In this document: one piece after another, positions 8,857 through 17,135 of the stretch
Numbering within the stretch: position 1 is the first letter of the stretch
Layout: each line of letters opens with the position of its first letter
Assembly: GCF_030581005.1 (NCBI RefSeq)
Contig: NZ_JAUQSX010000009.1
Span: 221,530 to 285,529, forward strand
Length of the DNA: 64,000 nt
Direction of reading: 5' to 3'
From: Hymenobacter mellowenesis
GTDB taxonomy: Bacteria; Bacteroidota; Bacteroidia; Cytophagales; Hymenobacteraceae
Program-made: the position numbers and the translations under genes
The notes under the pieces: model-generated
The model's database searches: none
The model's input: the letters and a program-made list of their open reading frames with translations, nothing else
What the model was told of the DNA's origin: nothing

Positions 8857-9216
8857 ATGAACTCCTCCGCCCCCGACCAACCCACGCCCCATTCCTTTGT
8901 GCCCGATGGCCAAGCCGGCTGGGAAACCACCGGCCCGGGCGTGCGCCGCAAGGTACTGGCCCACGGCCCCGACCTGATGCTCACGCGCGTGGCTTTTGAA
9001 ACGGGCAGTGTGGGCGCGCGGCACCACCACCCGCACGCCCAGCTGAGCTACGTGGAAAGCGGCGCGTTCGACTACACCATCGGCGAGGCAACCCAGACCC
9101 TGCGCGTCGGCGACAGCTGCTACGTGCCGCCGCTCGCCTGGCACGGTGTGGTGTGCCTCGAAGCCGGTGTGTTGGTCGATGCGTTCACGCCGCGGCGCGA
9201 CGACTTTCTGGGGTAA
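8857..9216 (+). CDS. Small cupin-domain protein
   Basis: Single-domain cupin of 119 residues, cytoplasmic, no signal peptide. The first cupin motif is recognisable in GARHHHPHAQLSYVESGAFD (metal-binding His residues and Glu), the second in the region LRVGDSCYVPPLAWHGV with a further His. These are the usual ligands for a bound divalent metal. Such stand-alone cupins often handle sugars or aromatic compounds; the neighbouring pectinesterase makes a pectin-breakdown role plausible (a KdgF-like function converts unsaturated uronates), but this is inference. It precedes the pectinesterase on the same strand with only 46 bases between them, most of it a CCTT microsatellite. Confidence 0.82.
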   Translation: MNSSAPDQPTPHSFVPDGQAGWETTGPGVRRKVLAHGPDLMLTRVAFETGSVGARHHHPHAQLSYVESGAFDYTIGEATQTLRVGDSCYVPPLAWHGVVCLEAGVLVDAFTPRRDDFLG

Positions 9217-9250
9217 CCTTCCTTCCTTCCTTCCTTCCTTCCTTCCTTCC
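9217..9250 (+). repeat. CCTT tetranucleotide microsatellite, 8.5 copies
   Basis: CCTT is repeated eight and a half times immediately after the cupin stop codon and ends 12 bases before the pectinesterase ATG at 9263. The tract occupies the place where a promoter or ribosome-binding region would be, so copy-number change could alter expression of the downstream gene. Confidence 0.95.
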
Positions 9251-9262
9251 TGCTTTTACCAA

Positions 9263-10354
9263 ATGAAAACAACTGCATTACGCCTGCTGGGGCTGCTGAT
9301 TCTGCTGTTGCTGGGTTTGTGCCTGCGCCCGGCCCTGGCCCAGACCGTGACGGTAGCCCTAGACGGTTCCGGCGATTTCCACACCATCCAGGAAGCCATC
9401 AACAGCCTGCCGGCTACGGCCGCCCGGCCGCGCACGGTATTCATCAAAAACGGTACTTATCGCGAGAAGGTATCCATTGATGGCAAGGCCAACCTTGTGC
9501 TGAAAGGCCAGAGCGAAAAGGGCGTGGTGCTGACCTACGCCCAAGCCCGCGACCAGTGGCTGTGCAGCCCCGAGGCCACGGCCGGCGACTGGGGCGTGGC
9601 CACTCTCAACCTGCGCAACTGCCCTGACCTCACCCTCGAAAACCTGAGCGTCGTCAACAGCTACGGTTTCGAGGCGGCTGGTGATGTCACCATCGAGTGC
9701 CCCACTGCGCCCGACGGCCACAAAACCGTGCGCAAAACCGGCCACCAGATGGCCTTGCGTGCCCTGCCCGGCGCCACGCGGCTCATCGTGCGGCACTGCA
9801 CCTTTCGGGCCTTGGGCGGCGATACGGTGAGTCCCTGGGACACCGAAGCCGGTGCCTATTATTTCCAGGACTGCACCATGGAAGGCGGCGTGGATTTCTA
9901 CTGCCCGCGCGGCTGGGCCTATGCCGAAAACTGCCGCTTCATCTGCCACAGCAAGGAGGCCGCCATCTGGCACGACGGCTCGGGCAGCCGCGACTCGAAA
10001 ACGGTGCTGCGCAACTGCACCTTCAGCGGCGACGACGGCTTCAAACTGGGCCGCTTCCACCGCGAGGCACAATTTTATTTGATTGACTGCAAGTTTGCGC
10101 GCAACATGGCCGATGCCGATATCTACCAAGCCGCCTCGGGACCCGGGCCGAAGCAGTGGGGCCGCCGCGTGTACTACGCCGGCTGCCACCGCCAGGGCGG
10201 CGACTACGCCTGGATGAAGGACAACCTTTCCACCGCCGAGGGCGCCCCTAAACCCAAAGACCTGACCGCCGCCTGGACTTTCGGCGGCCGCTGGAATCCG
10301 CTGACCGGGGCTGTGGCTGGCTCGGCGCCTAGCGTTCCGGCAGTGGCTAAGTAA
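9263..10354 (+). CDS. Secreted pectinesterase-family protein (CE8-like), divergent
   Basis: Predicted exported parallel beta-helix enzyme of 363 residues that would remove methyl esters from pectin. A signal peptide ends at ALAQ (about residue 26). Family motifs visible: NGTYREKV (GxYxE-like), HQMALR (QAxAL-like), GGDTVSPWD, GGVDFYCPRG at the place of the usual GxVDFIFG, and KLGRFHR at the place of LGRPW. The catalytic Asp and Arg therefore remain but their surroundings are unlike the classical enzymes. The start at 9263 begins the signal peptide; the frame also reads upstream through the microsatellite. A polysaccharide-degrading role is supported by family; exact substrate is uncertain. Confidence 0.82.
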   Translation: MKTTALRLLGLLILLLLGLCLRPALAQTVTVALDGSGDFHTIQEAINSLPATAARPRTVFIKNGTYREKVSIDGKANLVLKGQSEKGVVLTYAQARDQWLCSPEATAGDWGVATLNLRNCPDLTLENLSVVNSYGFEAAGDVTIECPTAPDGHKTVRKTGHQMALRALPGATRLIVRHCTFRALGGDTVSPWDTEAGAYYFQDCTMEGGVDFYCPRGWAYAENCRFICHSKEAAIWHDGSGSRDSKTVLRNCTFSGDDGFKLGRFHREAQFYLIDCKFARNMADADIYQAASGPGPKQWGRRVYYAGCHRQGGDYAWMKDNLSTAEGAPKPKDLTAAWTFGGRWNPLTGAVAGSAPSVPAVAK

Positions 10355-10370
10355 AACATGGCCGTTTGGG

Positions 10371-10391
10371 GTAGGGACGACCCGTCCCTAC
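10371..10391. terminator. Short hairpin between convergent genes
   Basis: GTAGGGACG and CGTCCCTAC form a perfect nine-base stem around a three-base loop, in the 68-base gap between the convergent pectinesterase and the 600-residue membrane protein. There is no clear T run, so it is either an atypical terminator or a short dispersed repeat. Confidence 0.5.
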
Positions 10392-10422
10392 ATCGTTCGA
10401 TGGTGCGCCGAATCCGAAACTG

Positions 10423-12225
10423 CTACAGTTTTTCTTCCAGCCACAGATAACCGGCTGCCAGCAAAAACAGCCCGAAAAACCACCCCGCCGGCCACGGTTG
10501 CGCCACCGTTTCAGAGGCGCTACTTGCGGGCAAGGCAATGGTGGCGCGTTGCGTAATCGCCATTTGGCGCTCCAGCTGCGCGGGCCCGGCCCAGGCTGCG
10601 GCGGGGTACACGTAGAAGTGGTGCACGGTTCGGCCCGGCCCGGCCACTTGATGCCAGCCCGGCGCCTGCGGCCAGAACTGGGCCGTGCTCCATTCGGGCA
10701 GGCGGGTATCCTGGCGCAGAGCCAGCCGAACCGAGGGGCCGCCCAACTCGGCCCGCACGCTGGGCAGCATTTCGGGAAACGGCGCCGCCAGATGCAGCGT
10801 GAGCGGCTGATGCGGGCGCGGCCACCGTGTGCCGGTGCGCCAGGCCGCTACCACTGGCGCAGGCGGGCGGGCGGCCGTCAGCAGCCGGTTCCAGAAGGAG
10901 CTGTAAAGCGCCGTGCGTCCTTGTAAGCCCCATTGAAAAGTTTCGGGTACCATCGACACCACTACAAACCCTATCCCGACCCGCTGACTGGCAGCGGCCA
11001 AAGCTTGGTTAGGTCCGGTGGCCAGGGGCTGCAAGGTGGTTGTCGGCCGTAGGTGGGCGGGCAGCGGCCCCCGGGCCTCGGCCGGTGCCCCGGGCCAGGT
11101 GAGCAGCTGCGCTGCCGATTGGGCCGCGGCGCGCGGCACCACCCCAAAGCCGGCCCGGCCGGGCACGGCGCGGGGCAGCGGGCCGGCCTCGGCCACCACG
11201 GCCAGGCCCAGACGCCCGCCGCTTACGGCGCCTTGCAGGGCGCTGGCTTCGGCTGGTGTGAGCGTTGCCAGCGTGGCGGCATCGGCTACCACAATGGCGT
11301 AGCGCGCCAGCAGGGCCGGGGTGAGGGGGTCGAGCGGTGCGGTGGACAGATTCACAAAATCGGTTTGCACTAAGCCCCGGCTCACGGTGGTGCGCAGGGC
11401 CACCGGGTAGTGGGCTTCGGCGAGGTAGTTTTTGAGGTACTTGAATTCAAAGGCGGGGGTGGCCGTCAGCAACAGCACGGCGGGTAGCTGCGGCGGGACA
11501 ACTTCAACGGGCACCGGCTCAGAAGCCAGCCGCTGGCTCGCCCGGTGCAATTCCAGCTCATAGACAGCCCGCCCGGTTGTTTTGGGTTGGTAGCGCAGGC
11601 GAAACGCGCCCCCACCCGCCGGCACCTGCACCGAATCGCGCACCGCGCCGGCCGCCCGCAGGCACGCCCAGGCCGGCGCCGCCGCCGGGGGCAAGAACGC
11701 CGAGCCTTCTATTTCCAGCCCCTCGCCCAGTGTAAGCTGCTCGTTCCAAAAAGCTGTGCTGAACCCCGCCGAAGTCGCCGTGGGGTGCAGCTTGATGGGC
11801 ACCGCACCGAGTATCGGCAGTTCGGCCGGGCTCAGGCCCTGGCCCAGGATATGCACGCCCCGCAGCGCCGGCCGCTGCTCCGCCAACGTCAGCAAGGAAG
11901 CCAGCGCACAGCCTGGGGCCGCCGCGGGCACCCCGCCGTAGCGCCACACCGGCGTGCCCACTCCCAGCTGGCGCAGCAATTGGCGTAGCGTATCCGGTGA
12001 ATAATTTCCAGTGAGCAGAATGGCCTGGCTACCAGCCGCTGGCACCAGCCGGGCGGGCGGAAATGCGGTAAACCAGAGTGCCCCCGCCGCCACCAGCCCC
12101 ACCAGTGCCCGGGCGCCGCGTCGGCGCCGGCTGCGCCAAGCCAATGCCAGCAGTCCCAGCCCCAGCAGCCCACAAAAAGCCATTAGCACAAAATAGGAGG
12201 TCGGATGCGGAAGGGTGGCGGGCAT
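10423..12225 (-). CDS. Membrane-anchored hypothetical protein at the end of the MoxR/BatA cluster
   Basis: Uncharacterised 600-residue envelope protein. Two N-terminal membrane segments (about 10-30 and 40-60, separated by a basic stretch RSRRRRGAR), a large extracytoplasmic region of about 500 residues, and one C-terminal membrane segment (GWFFGLFLLAAGYLWL) are visible. The middle part has beta-sandwich-like segments and an alternating alpha/beta stretch (IVVADAATLATLTPAEASAL) reminiscent of class I glutamine amidotransferase-like folds in related clusters, without an obvious catalytic cysteine motif. It starts one base after the stop codon of the DUF4175-like gene, so the two are probably translated together. 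I do not recognise a named family. Confidence 0.7.
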   Translation of the reverse strand: MPATLPHPTSYFVLMAFCGLLGLGLLALAWRSRRRRGARALVGLVAAGALWFTAFPPARLVPAAGSQAILLTGNYSPDTLRQLLRQLGVGTPVWRYGGVPAAAPGCALASLLTLAEQRPALRGVHILGQGLSPAELPILGAVPIKLHPTATSAGFSTAFWNEQLTLGEGLEIEGSAFLPPAAAPAWACLRAAGAVRDSVQVPAGGGAFRLRYQPKTTGRAVYELELHRASQRLASEPVPVEVVPPQLPAVLLLTATPAFEFKYLKNYLAEAHYPVALRTTVSRGLVQTDFVNLSTAPLDPLTPALLARYAIVVADAATLATLTPAEASALQGAVSGGRLGLAVVAEAGPLPRAVPGRAGFGVVPRAAAQSAAQLLTWPGAPAEARGPLPAHLRPTTTLQPLATGPNQALAAASQRVGIGFVVVSMVPETFQWGLQGRTALYSSFWNRLLTAARPPAPVVAAWRTGTRWPRPHQPLTLHLAAPFPEMLPSVRAELGGPSVRLALRQDTRLPEWSTAQFWPQAPGWHQVAGPGRTVHHFYVYPAAAWAGPAQLERQMAITQRATIALPASSASETVAQPWPAGWFFGLFLLAAGYLWLEEKL

Positions 12226-12226
12226 G

Positions 12227-14482
12227 CTAGCGGCTTAATTCCTGGAAGTAACGGCGGCCCAGCCGGTCAGGGCCAGCGGCCGAAACCGGAGTGGGGGCCG
12301 GGGTGGCCAGCAGGTCGGTGAGGGCACGCTCCACGGGGGGGCGGCACTCGGCGCAGGCCGGGCGGCCGGCCCGCACGTCGGCCACCAGCTGGCGCAGGGC
12401 TTTCAGGGCGGGCAAGTACACGCCGGGCCGCTGCAGCGCGGCCCCCGCCAGCACCGCGCCAGCCTGGTCGAGCAGCCGGGCATCGGCGGGCTGGGTGGGC
12501 GAGTGGGCCGCCAGCCAGCGCAACGCCGCCCGTACGGCCGGCTGCGTGGCCGGGGCGGCCACCTGCTGCTGGCGGTGGGGCACGGCCGCGCCGGCCAGCT
12601 CGCCGGTGAGGCGCACGGTGGCCTCGGGCAGGGGCGGGGGCGTAAAGCCGGCTTTCTTCACAAACACGCGGGTTTGCTGCTGCACTTCCTTCAGCAGGCG
12701 CAGGGCACGGTACTCGTAGGGGCGGGCCGCCGCCAGTTGGCCAGTGCGCAGGCGCAACTCGGCCGCCCACATCTGGTCGAGCACGGTGCGCAGCTTGGCC
12801 TTCACGGCGGGCTCCAGGAAATCGGCCGTTTCCGAGTCGTCGTGCTTATGAATGTAGGGCTCCATCAGGGCATCGGTTTCGGCCGTGGGCGAGGTTTTGG
12901 CGGGCGAGGTGGACGGGGCGGCGTGGTCGTGCTCGTCGTGTTCCGGCGCTTCGGCGGTGGGGGAAGCGGGCGCTTCCTCGTCCTCCGCAATGGGCGAATG
13001 CGGCGCCTGCGCCCCAATGCCGGCCTCGGCTTCTTCGCCCATAAACTTGCCGTAGCGCAGGCGTAGCGTCTGCTGGTCGAAGCCCAGGGCGTTGGCGCGG
13101 CTGGCCACGGTGGCGGCGTCCAGCCGGGGCTTTTCGGCGATTAGCTTTTCGGTGTCAATGATAATCTGGCGCTGGCTCCGGAAATAGGCTGGCGCCACTT
13201 TCACGCCCATGCCCAGGTCGGCGGGGCTATCGGCCACGGCCGTGTCCTGCCATTGCACCAGGTAGGCATCGGTGCGGGCAGTGTGGCCGGCGTTGTCGCG
13301 GGCGGTGAGGTAGAAATACAGCTCGTCGCCGTAGGTCAGCCCCAAGCGGGGCAGATTGAGGGCGCTGCGCAGGTTAGTGGGCGCGGAGCCGCTTGCGAGC
13401 GCCGCCGTCAGGTCGCGCCGCACTTCGTGAAATTTCACGGCCTCGCCCTGGCCCTGGGCAACGGTTATCACCAATTCGGTGCGGCTCAGGCCATAGTCAT
13501 CGTGCGCGGTGGCTCGAATAGTTACCTCGGGCTGCTGGCCGTAGGCGGGCACCAGCGTGTAGGGTTTGGGCGTCTGAATGCGGAGCACCGGCGCTTGGTC
13601 GGCACGCACGTCGATGGCGTAGTCGTCCGATACCGAGCTACTTAGGCGCAGGCGGTAAAGGGTCGAGCGCGTAAGCGTCAACTCAATGAAAAACGCGCCG
13701 GGCTGCCCAGCCACCGGCTGCATCAGGTGGCGCTGGCGGCCCGTCTCCAGCACCGGCCCCGACTTGCCCGCGCCGCTCACCCGTACCAGCCAGCGCACCC
13801 GCGAGCCTTCCGGGCACTGAAACGACGCCTGCGCGGGCGCAAAAGCCGGTTGGCGCGTGTAGGCCGGCGGCGTCACCAGCAGCCGGGTTTCGCGGATGTG
13901 GGGCGGGGCCGACCGGCCGGGCTTGGGCGGCTTGGCAGCGGATGTGAAATGAACGCGCACGCCGGCCTCTTTGGAGCTCTTACGCAGCATCGGAAACCAC
14001 CAAACGACAGCCGCCAGCAGTAAAAAAACAGCTGATTGCCACCACCAGCGGGTTAGTTTCAGCGGCAATACGGGTTCGACCGAACTGCTTAATTGCACAA
14101 ATCGCACCGCCACTCGCTGTTGTTGCAGGCCGCCCAGCAAACCCAGCTCCTCGTCCGGCTGGAGGAGCAACCAAGTGCTGTCTTCGAGTTGGGGATGGTG
14201 CCGGTCGAGTGTCTGTACGGCATTGGGTAAGCGCGTCAGCCAAATCCGGCGCCAGAGCTGAACCGCCCGAAACGCCGTGTAAGCGGCCAGGGCCAGGAAA
14301 AAGGCTCGAAAGAATAGCGGGTCATTCCACACTACGCGCGCCACCAGCCCGCAAATCAAACTCACGATTAGCAGTGGCAGAAAAATGGGCGCGTGCCTCA
14401 GTGCATAGCGCTTAGCGGTGGCGTGCAGCAGCTGCCGCGCCTGGGCTACCTGAGACGAAGTATCGACGGCTGAGCTTATCAT
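12227..14482 (-). CDS. DUF4175-like membrane protein of the MoxR/BatA cluster
   Basis: Large protein of 751 residues of the DUF4175 type, usually found beside MoxR-BatA genes in Bacteroidota. Two N-terminal membrane segments (PIFLPLLIVSLICGLV and PLFFRAFFLALAAY) are followed by a further hydrophobic segment near residue 170 and a long extracytoplasmic portion with beta-rich domains. A low-complexity segment rich in Glu, Ala, Pro and His lies around residues 500-550. The start at 14482 (MISSAVDTSSQ) is preferred: its ATG overlaps the TGA of the upstream BatA-like gene as ATGA, a sign of translational coupling. Role unknown; probable scaffold or substrate-handling component for the MoxR chaperone system. 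Confidence 0.78.
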   Translation of the reverse strand: MISSAVDTSSQVAQARQLLHATAKRYALRHAPIFLPLLIVSLICGLVARVVWNDPLFFRAFFLALAAYTAFRAVQLWRRIWLTRLPNAVQTLDRHHPQLEDSTWLLLQPDEELGLLGGLQQQRVAVRFVQLSSSVEPVLPLKLTRWWWQSAVFLLLAAVVWWFPMLRKSSKEAGVRVHFTSAAKPPKPGRSAPPHIRETRLLVTPPAYTRQPAFAPAQASFQCPEGSRVRWLVRVSGAGKSGPVLETGRQRHLMQPVAGQPGAFFIELTLTRSTLYRLRLSSSVSDDYAIDVRADQAPVLRIQTPKPYTLVPAYGQQPEVTIRATAHDDYGLSRTELVITVAQGQGEAVKFHEVRRDLTAALASGSAPTNLRSALNLPRLGLTYGDELYFYLTARDNAGHTARTDAYLVQWQDTAVADSPADLGMGVKVAPAYFRSQRQIIIDTEKLIAEKPRLDAATVASRANALGFDQQTLRLRYGKFMGEEAEAGIGAQAPHSPIAEDEEAPASPTAEAPEHDEHDHAAPSTSPAKTSPTAETDALMEPYIHKHDDSETADFLEPAVKAKLRTVLDQMWAAELRLRTGQLAAARPYEYRALRLLKEVQQQTRVFVKKAGFTPPPLPEATVRLTGELAGAAVPHRQQQVAAPATQPAVRAALRWLAAHSPTQPADARLLDQAGAVLAGAALQRPGVYLPALKALRQLVADVRAGRPACAECRPPVERALTDLLATPAPTPVSAAGPDRLGRRYFQELSR

Positions 14483-16086
14483 AGGGCGGAGGCGGCTGAG
14501 CGTATTTCCCGACGGCGGGCCAGCAGGCGTTCGAGCGCGAACAGCAGCCCCGCCACCAGCACCAGCCACGGCCGCAGGTCGGCAACCTGGAAAGCCGTTG
14601 GGGCTGTTTTCAGAAGGTCGCCCGGCGCAGCTGCCGACCCGGACTGCCGACCCGGCAGCTGCGCCGGGTCGATGGCGCGTTGGTCCTGCATTGCCAGGGT
14701 CTGATTATCAGCCGTTAGCTGCGGTACTTCAAAGGTAGTCGGGTGGAGCAGCGCCAGCAGGCGAGCCGGCAGCGTGGCATTGTCGACCAGGTTGCTCCAG
14801 GCCGGATTCAGGCGCGTATGCAACTGGTAGAACGCGCCCGCGCCAAACGAGTGGCGCGATAGCACCGCCCGGCCCCGGCCATCAACCCACACGGGCTGGC
14901 TACCGGATGCGGCCGGCTCGCTGCCGCGCCGAAAGATGGTGGCCGGTGTTTCGGCGGCGGCCAGCGGTACCAGCCGCGCTTCGTCCGGCACACCTGGTCC
15001 GGCTGCTTCCTGCCACACCTGGCTGCCGCGCTGCACCGCCGTGCGCCAATTTTCGGGGAGCGGCGCATCCGAAAGCCAGAACAGCCATTGCGCCTTCGGG
15101 TCGGTCGGCACGGAAGTAGCCAGCTCGATACTCGGGCTCGAAGCCAGGCCTGCCCCCGCGGCCCGAATAGCCGCCCGTAGGTAGCGCGCATCCGGGGCGT
15201 AGGCCGGGGCGGCGTAAATGGTCACCGTCAGTGGCGGGGTCACCGCCACTGCCAGGGTTGAGTTCGTCGTTGTATCAGGGGCCAACGCCACCAGTTTTTG
15301 GGCACTCCCCGGGCCCGGCTGCAAGCGCATGGGCTGGACGCCCGGCGCACGGAGTAACTGGCCGGGTTGCGGTTTCAAGGCTGTTTTGCGGGAAAAGCTG
15401 GTGCGGGTTTCCGTGCTTTGGCCAATTACCACACCGATACTGTCTCCGCGCCCGGCCGCTTCCTGCACCCAGGTGGCCGTGGTGGTGCCAGGCAGCGTTT
15501 GCCAGGTAATGCCGGCCCGCAACGGCGGATGCGGCCCCTGCAAACCGGCCAGCGTGGCCGGCGTCAGCACATACAGCGGCTGCCCCGCAAAGGCTTCGGC
15601 CGCCTGCTGCACGCGGGCCCAGCCAAAGCCAGCGCCCATGCGCAGGAGACGGGCGCTGTCGCGCGGCCCCACAGCATCGGCCCGCCACGCGGCGCCCGAC
15701 ATTTTAGGAAAGCCCGCCGCCAGCCAGCGCAGCCCGTAGCCGCGCCGCCGCAGCGAGTCGATGCCCGGCCGCAGGGCCGCCAGGGCGGGGGTGCCCAGCA
15801 CTTCGGGGCTTAGCAGCACCTGTCCGCGCCCGGCCGGCAGCGCCCGCCGCCACCCTGGCCCGGCCACCGCCACTGCCAGCACCGCCAGCAGCGCCGCCCG
15901 CAACAGCAGCAGCCCAAGCTGCTCCAGCTTCAGGTTGCGCAACCGGCGGTTGGCGCCCGCGGCTAGCCAGCGCAGGCTGCCCACGGCCACCTCGCGGCCC
16001 GGCCGGCGGTTCCAGAGATGAATGGCTACCGGCACCAGCAGCCCCAGCAGGGCCAGCAGCGCGGCAGGGTTAAGCAGGGTGAACAA
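14479..16086 (-). CDS. BatA-domain membrane protein
   Basis: Product of 535 residues with the characteristic N-terminal double-transmembrane BatA motif (LNPAALLALLGLLVPVAIHL, then LLLLRAALLAVLAVAVAGPGW). An extracytoplasmic region of about 400 residues and a C-terminal membrane segment (PWLVLVAGLLFALERLL) follow. No complete VWA MIDAS motif (DxSxS) was seen, so this is the type with BatA anchor but without a canonical metal-binding VWA domain. Its stop overlaps the start of the DUF4175-like gene by one base (ATGA). Its start is about 90 bases after the DUF58 gene, with a palindromic repeat between them. Likely part of a MoxR-dependent envelope system. Confidence 0.82.
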   Translation of the reverse strand: MFTLLNPAALLALLGLLVPVAIHLWNRRPGREVAVGSLRWLAAGANRRLRNLKLEQLGLLLLRAALLAVLAVAVAGPGWRRALPAGRGQVLLSPEVLGTPALAALRPGIDSLRRRGYGLRWLAAGFPKMSGAAWRADAVGPRDSARLLRMGAGFGWARVQQAAEAFAGQPLYVLTPATLAGLQGPHPPLRAGITWQTLPGTTTATWVQEAAGRGDSIGVVIGQSTETRTSFSRKTALKPQPGQLLRAPGVQPMRLQPGPGSAQKLVALAPDTTTNSTLAVAVTPPLTVTIYAAPAYAPDARYLRAAIRAAGAGLASSPSIELATSVPTDPKAQWLFWLSDAPLPENWRTAVQRGSQVWQEAAGPGVPDEARLVPLAAAETPATIFRRGSEPAASGSQPVWVDGRGRAVLSRHSFGAGAFYQLHTRLNPAWSNLVDNATLPARLLALLHPTTFEVPQLTADNQTLAMQDQRAIDPAQLPGRQSGSAAAPGDLLKTAPTAFQVADLRPWLVLVAGLLFALERLLARRREIRSAASAL

Positions 16087-16090
16087 AGTC

Positions 16091-16181
16091 AGTTAAAAGT
16101 GAAGAGTTAAAAGTGAAGTGTCAAGGTTGGTAGCGAACAGTGAACTGGCGTGTTCTAACTCTTCACTTTTAACTCTTAACT
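16091..16181. repeat. Family F palindrome (TTAAAAGTGAAGAG-type)
   Basis: AT-rich inverted repeat. The left part (16091-16118) contains two tandem GTTAAAAGTGAAG-like units; the right part (16157-16181) is their inverted copy. It separates the DUF58 and BatA-like genes and supplies the TAA stop of the DUF58 gene at 16176-16178. Its AT-rich arms differ sharply from the flanking coding DNA. Confidence 0.8.
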
Positions 16182-17048
16182 GTTGCCGCGCCGCCGAAGA
16201 AACTCTCGCATCGCCGCATCCAGCGGCTGCGAAGTATCGAGCAAATGGTAGTCGAATCCTTGGCGGCGGGCTTGTTGCGCCGTGGTACGCAGCCACTCCT
16301 GCAGCTGCTGCTGGTAAGCGGCGCGTTGCGAGCCGGCATCAATTTGCAGCGTTTGCCCGGTTTCCAAATCCCGAAACGTCACCGCGCCTTGGTAGCTGAA
16401 TGCCAGCTCGTTGTGCGCCATCAGGTGCAGAAGCAGCACGTCGCCGCTGGTGGCGCGCAGGCGGGTGAACAGGCTGTTGATTTCAGTGCCTTCCTCATAT
16501 AAGTCGCTCACGCACACCGTGAGGGCGCGCTGCCGCCGGGCCGTGAGCGGGGCCAGCGTTTCGGCCGTCGGGAAGTGGCCGGAGGCTTCGGCCGTTTCCA
16601 GCGCGTGGTAGAGGCGGGGCAGCTGGCGGGCATCGGCGCGGGGCGCGAGGTGGCGCAGGCCGCCGGGACTGAGGATGCTCAAACCCACGGCGTCGCCCTG
16701 CTGGGTGGCCAGGTAGGCCAGCGCCCCAAGCAGCAGCCGGGCGTAGTCGAGCTTGGTGAGGCCGTTGTCGTCGCGGTGGTTCATGCTGGCGCTGGCGTCG
16801 AGCAGCAGGTGCACGGTCAGGCTGGTGTCGATTTCCGACTCGCGCAGGTAATACCGGTCCGAGCGCGCGGCCAGGCGCCAGTCGAGGCGGCGCAGGTCGT
16901 CGCCGGGCTGGTAGGGGCGGTACTGGCTGAACTCCATACCCGCGCCGTGCCGCCGGCTGGCATGCGCGCCATTGAGGAAGCCTTCGGCCGCTTGCCGGGC
17001 AGCCAGGGCAAGGTTGCGCAGGCCGTGCAGGAGTTCGGGGGTAAGCAT
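16176..17048 (-). CDS. DUF58 protein (MoxR partner with VWA-like fold)
   Basis: Cytoplasmic protein of 290 residues with the DUF58 signature RPYQPGDDLRRLDWRLAAR followed by YYLRE, and a VWA-like core with LLLDASASM, a MIDAS-like DxSxS pattern. DUF58 proteins work beside MoxR ATPases. The start at 17048 (MLTPELLHGLRN) is chosen because the 11 residues that would precede it (MRELAESTLQF) are a translation of the family A palindrome and so are not protein. It follows moxR in the same direction, separated only by that repeat. Confidence 0.9.
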   Translation of the reverse strand: MLTPELLHGLRNLALAARQAAEGFLNGAHASRRHGAGMEFSQYRPYQPGDDLRRLDWRLAARSDRYYLRESEIDTSLTVHLLLDASASMNHRDDNGLTKLDYARLLLGALAYLATQQGDAVGLSILSPGGLRHLAPRADARQLPRLYHALETAEASGHFPTAETLAPLTARRQRALTVCVSDLYEEGTEINSLFTRLRATSGDVLLLHLMAHNELAFSYQGAVTFRDLETGQTLQIDAGSQRAAYQQQLQEWLRTTAQQARRQGFDYHLLDTSQPLDAAMREFLRRRGNS

Positions 17049-17051
17049 AAA

Positions 17052-17134
17052 TTGTAGCGTGGACTCTGCGAGTTCGCGCATGACTTGAGTAGAAAATCCA
17101 TTCGATGCGCGGACTCGCAGAGTCCACGCTACAA
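17052..17134. repeat. Family A double-hairpin repeat between moxR and DUF58
   Basis: Arms of 28 bases at 17052-17079 and 17107-17134 carry the family core TGTAGCGTGGACTCTGCGAG and its complement with one mismatch (AGTTCGCG versus AGTCCGCG). It ends two bases from the moxR stop codon and four bases from the DUF58 start. Confidence 0.9.
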
Positions 17135-17135
17135 G

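Noticed and set aside
17049..17081. Eleven-residue N-terminal extension of the DUF58 gene, and similar extensions of tldE2, tldE3, preT and the NmrA-like gene
   Set aside because: These residues are translations of the intergenic palindromes (for example LAESTLQ and LRCALHDV), so the downstream ATGs were taken.
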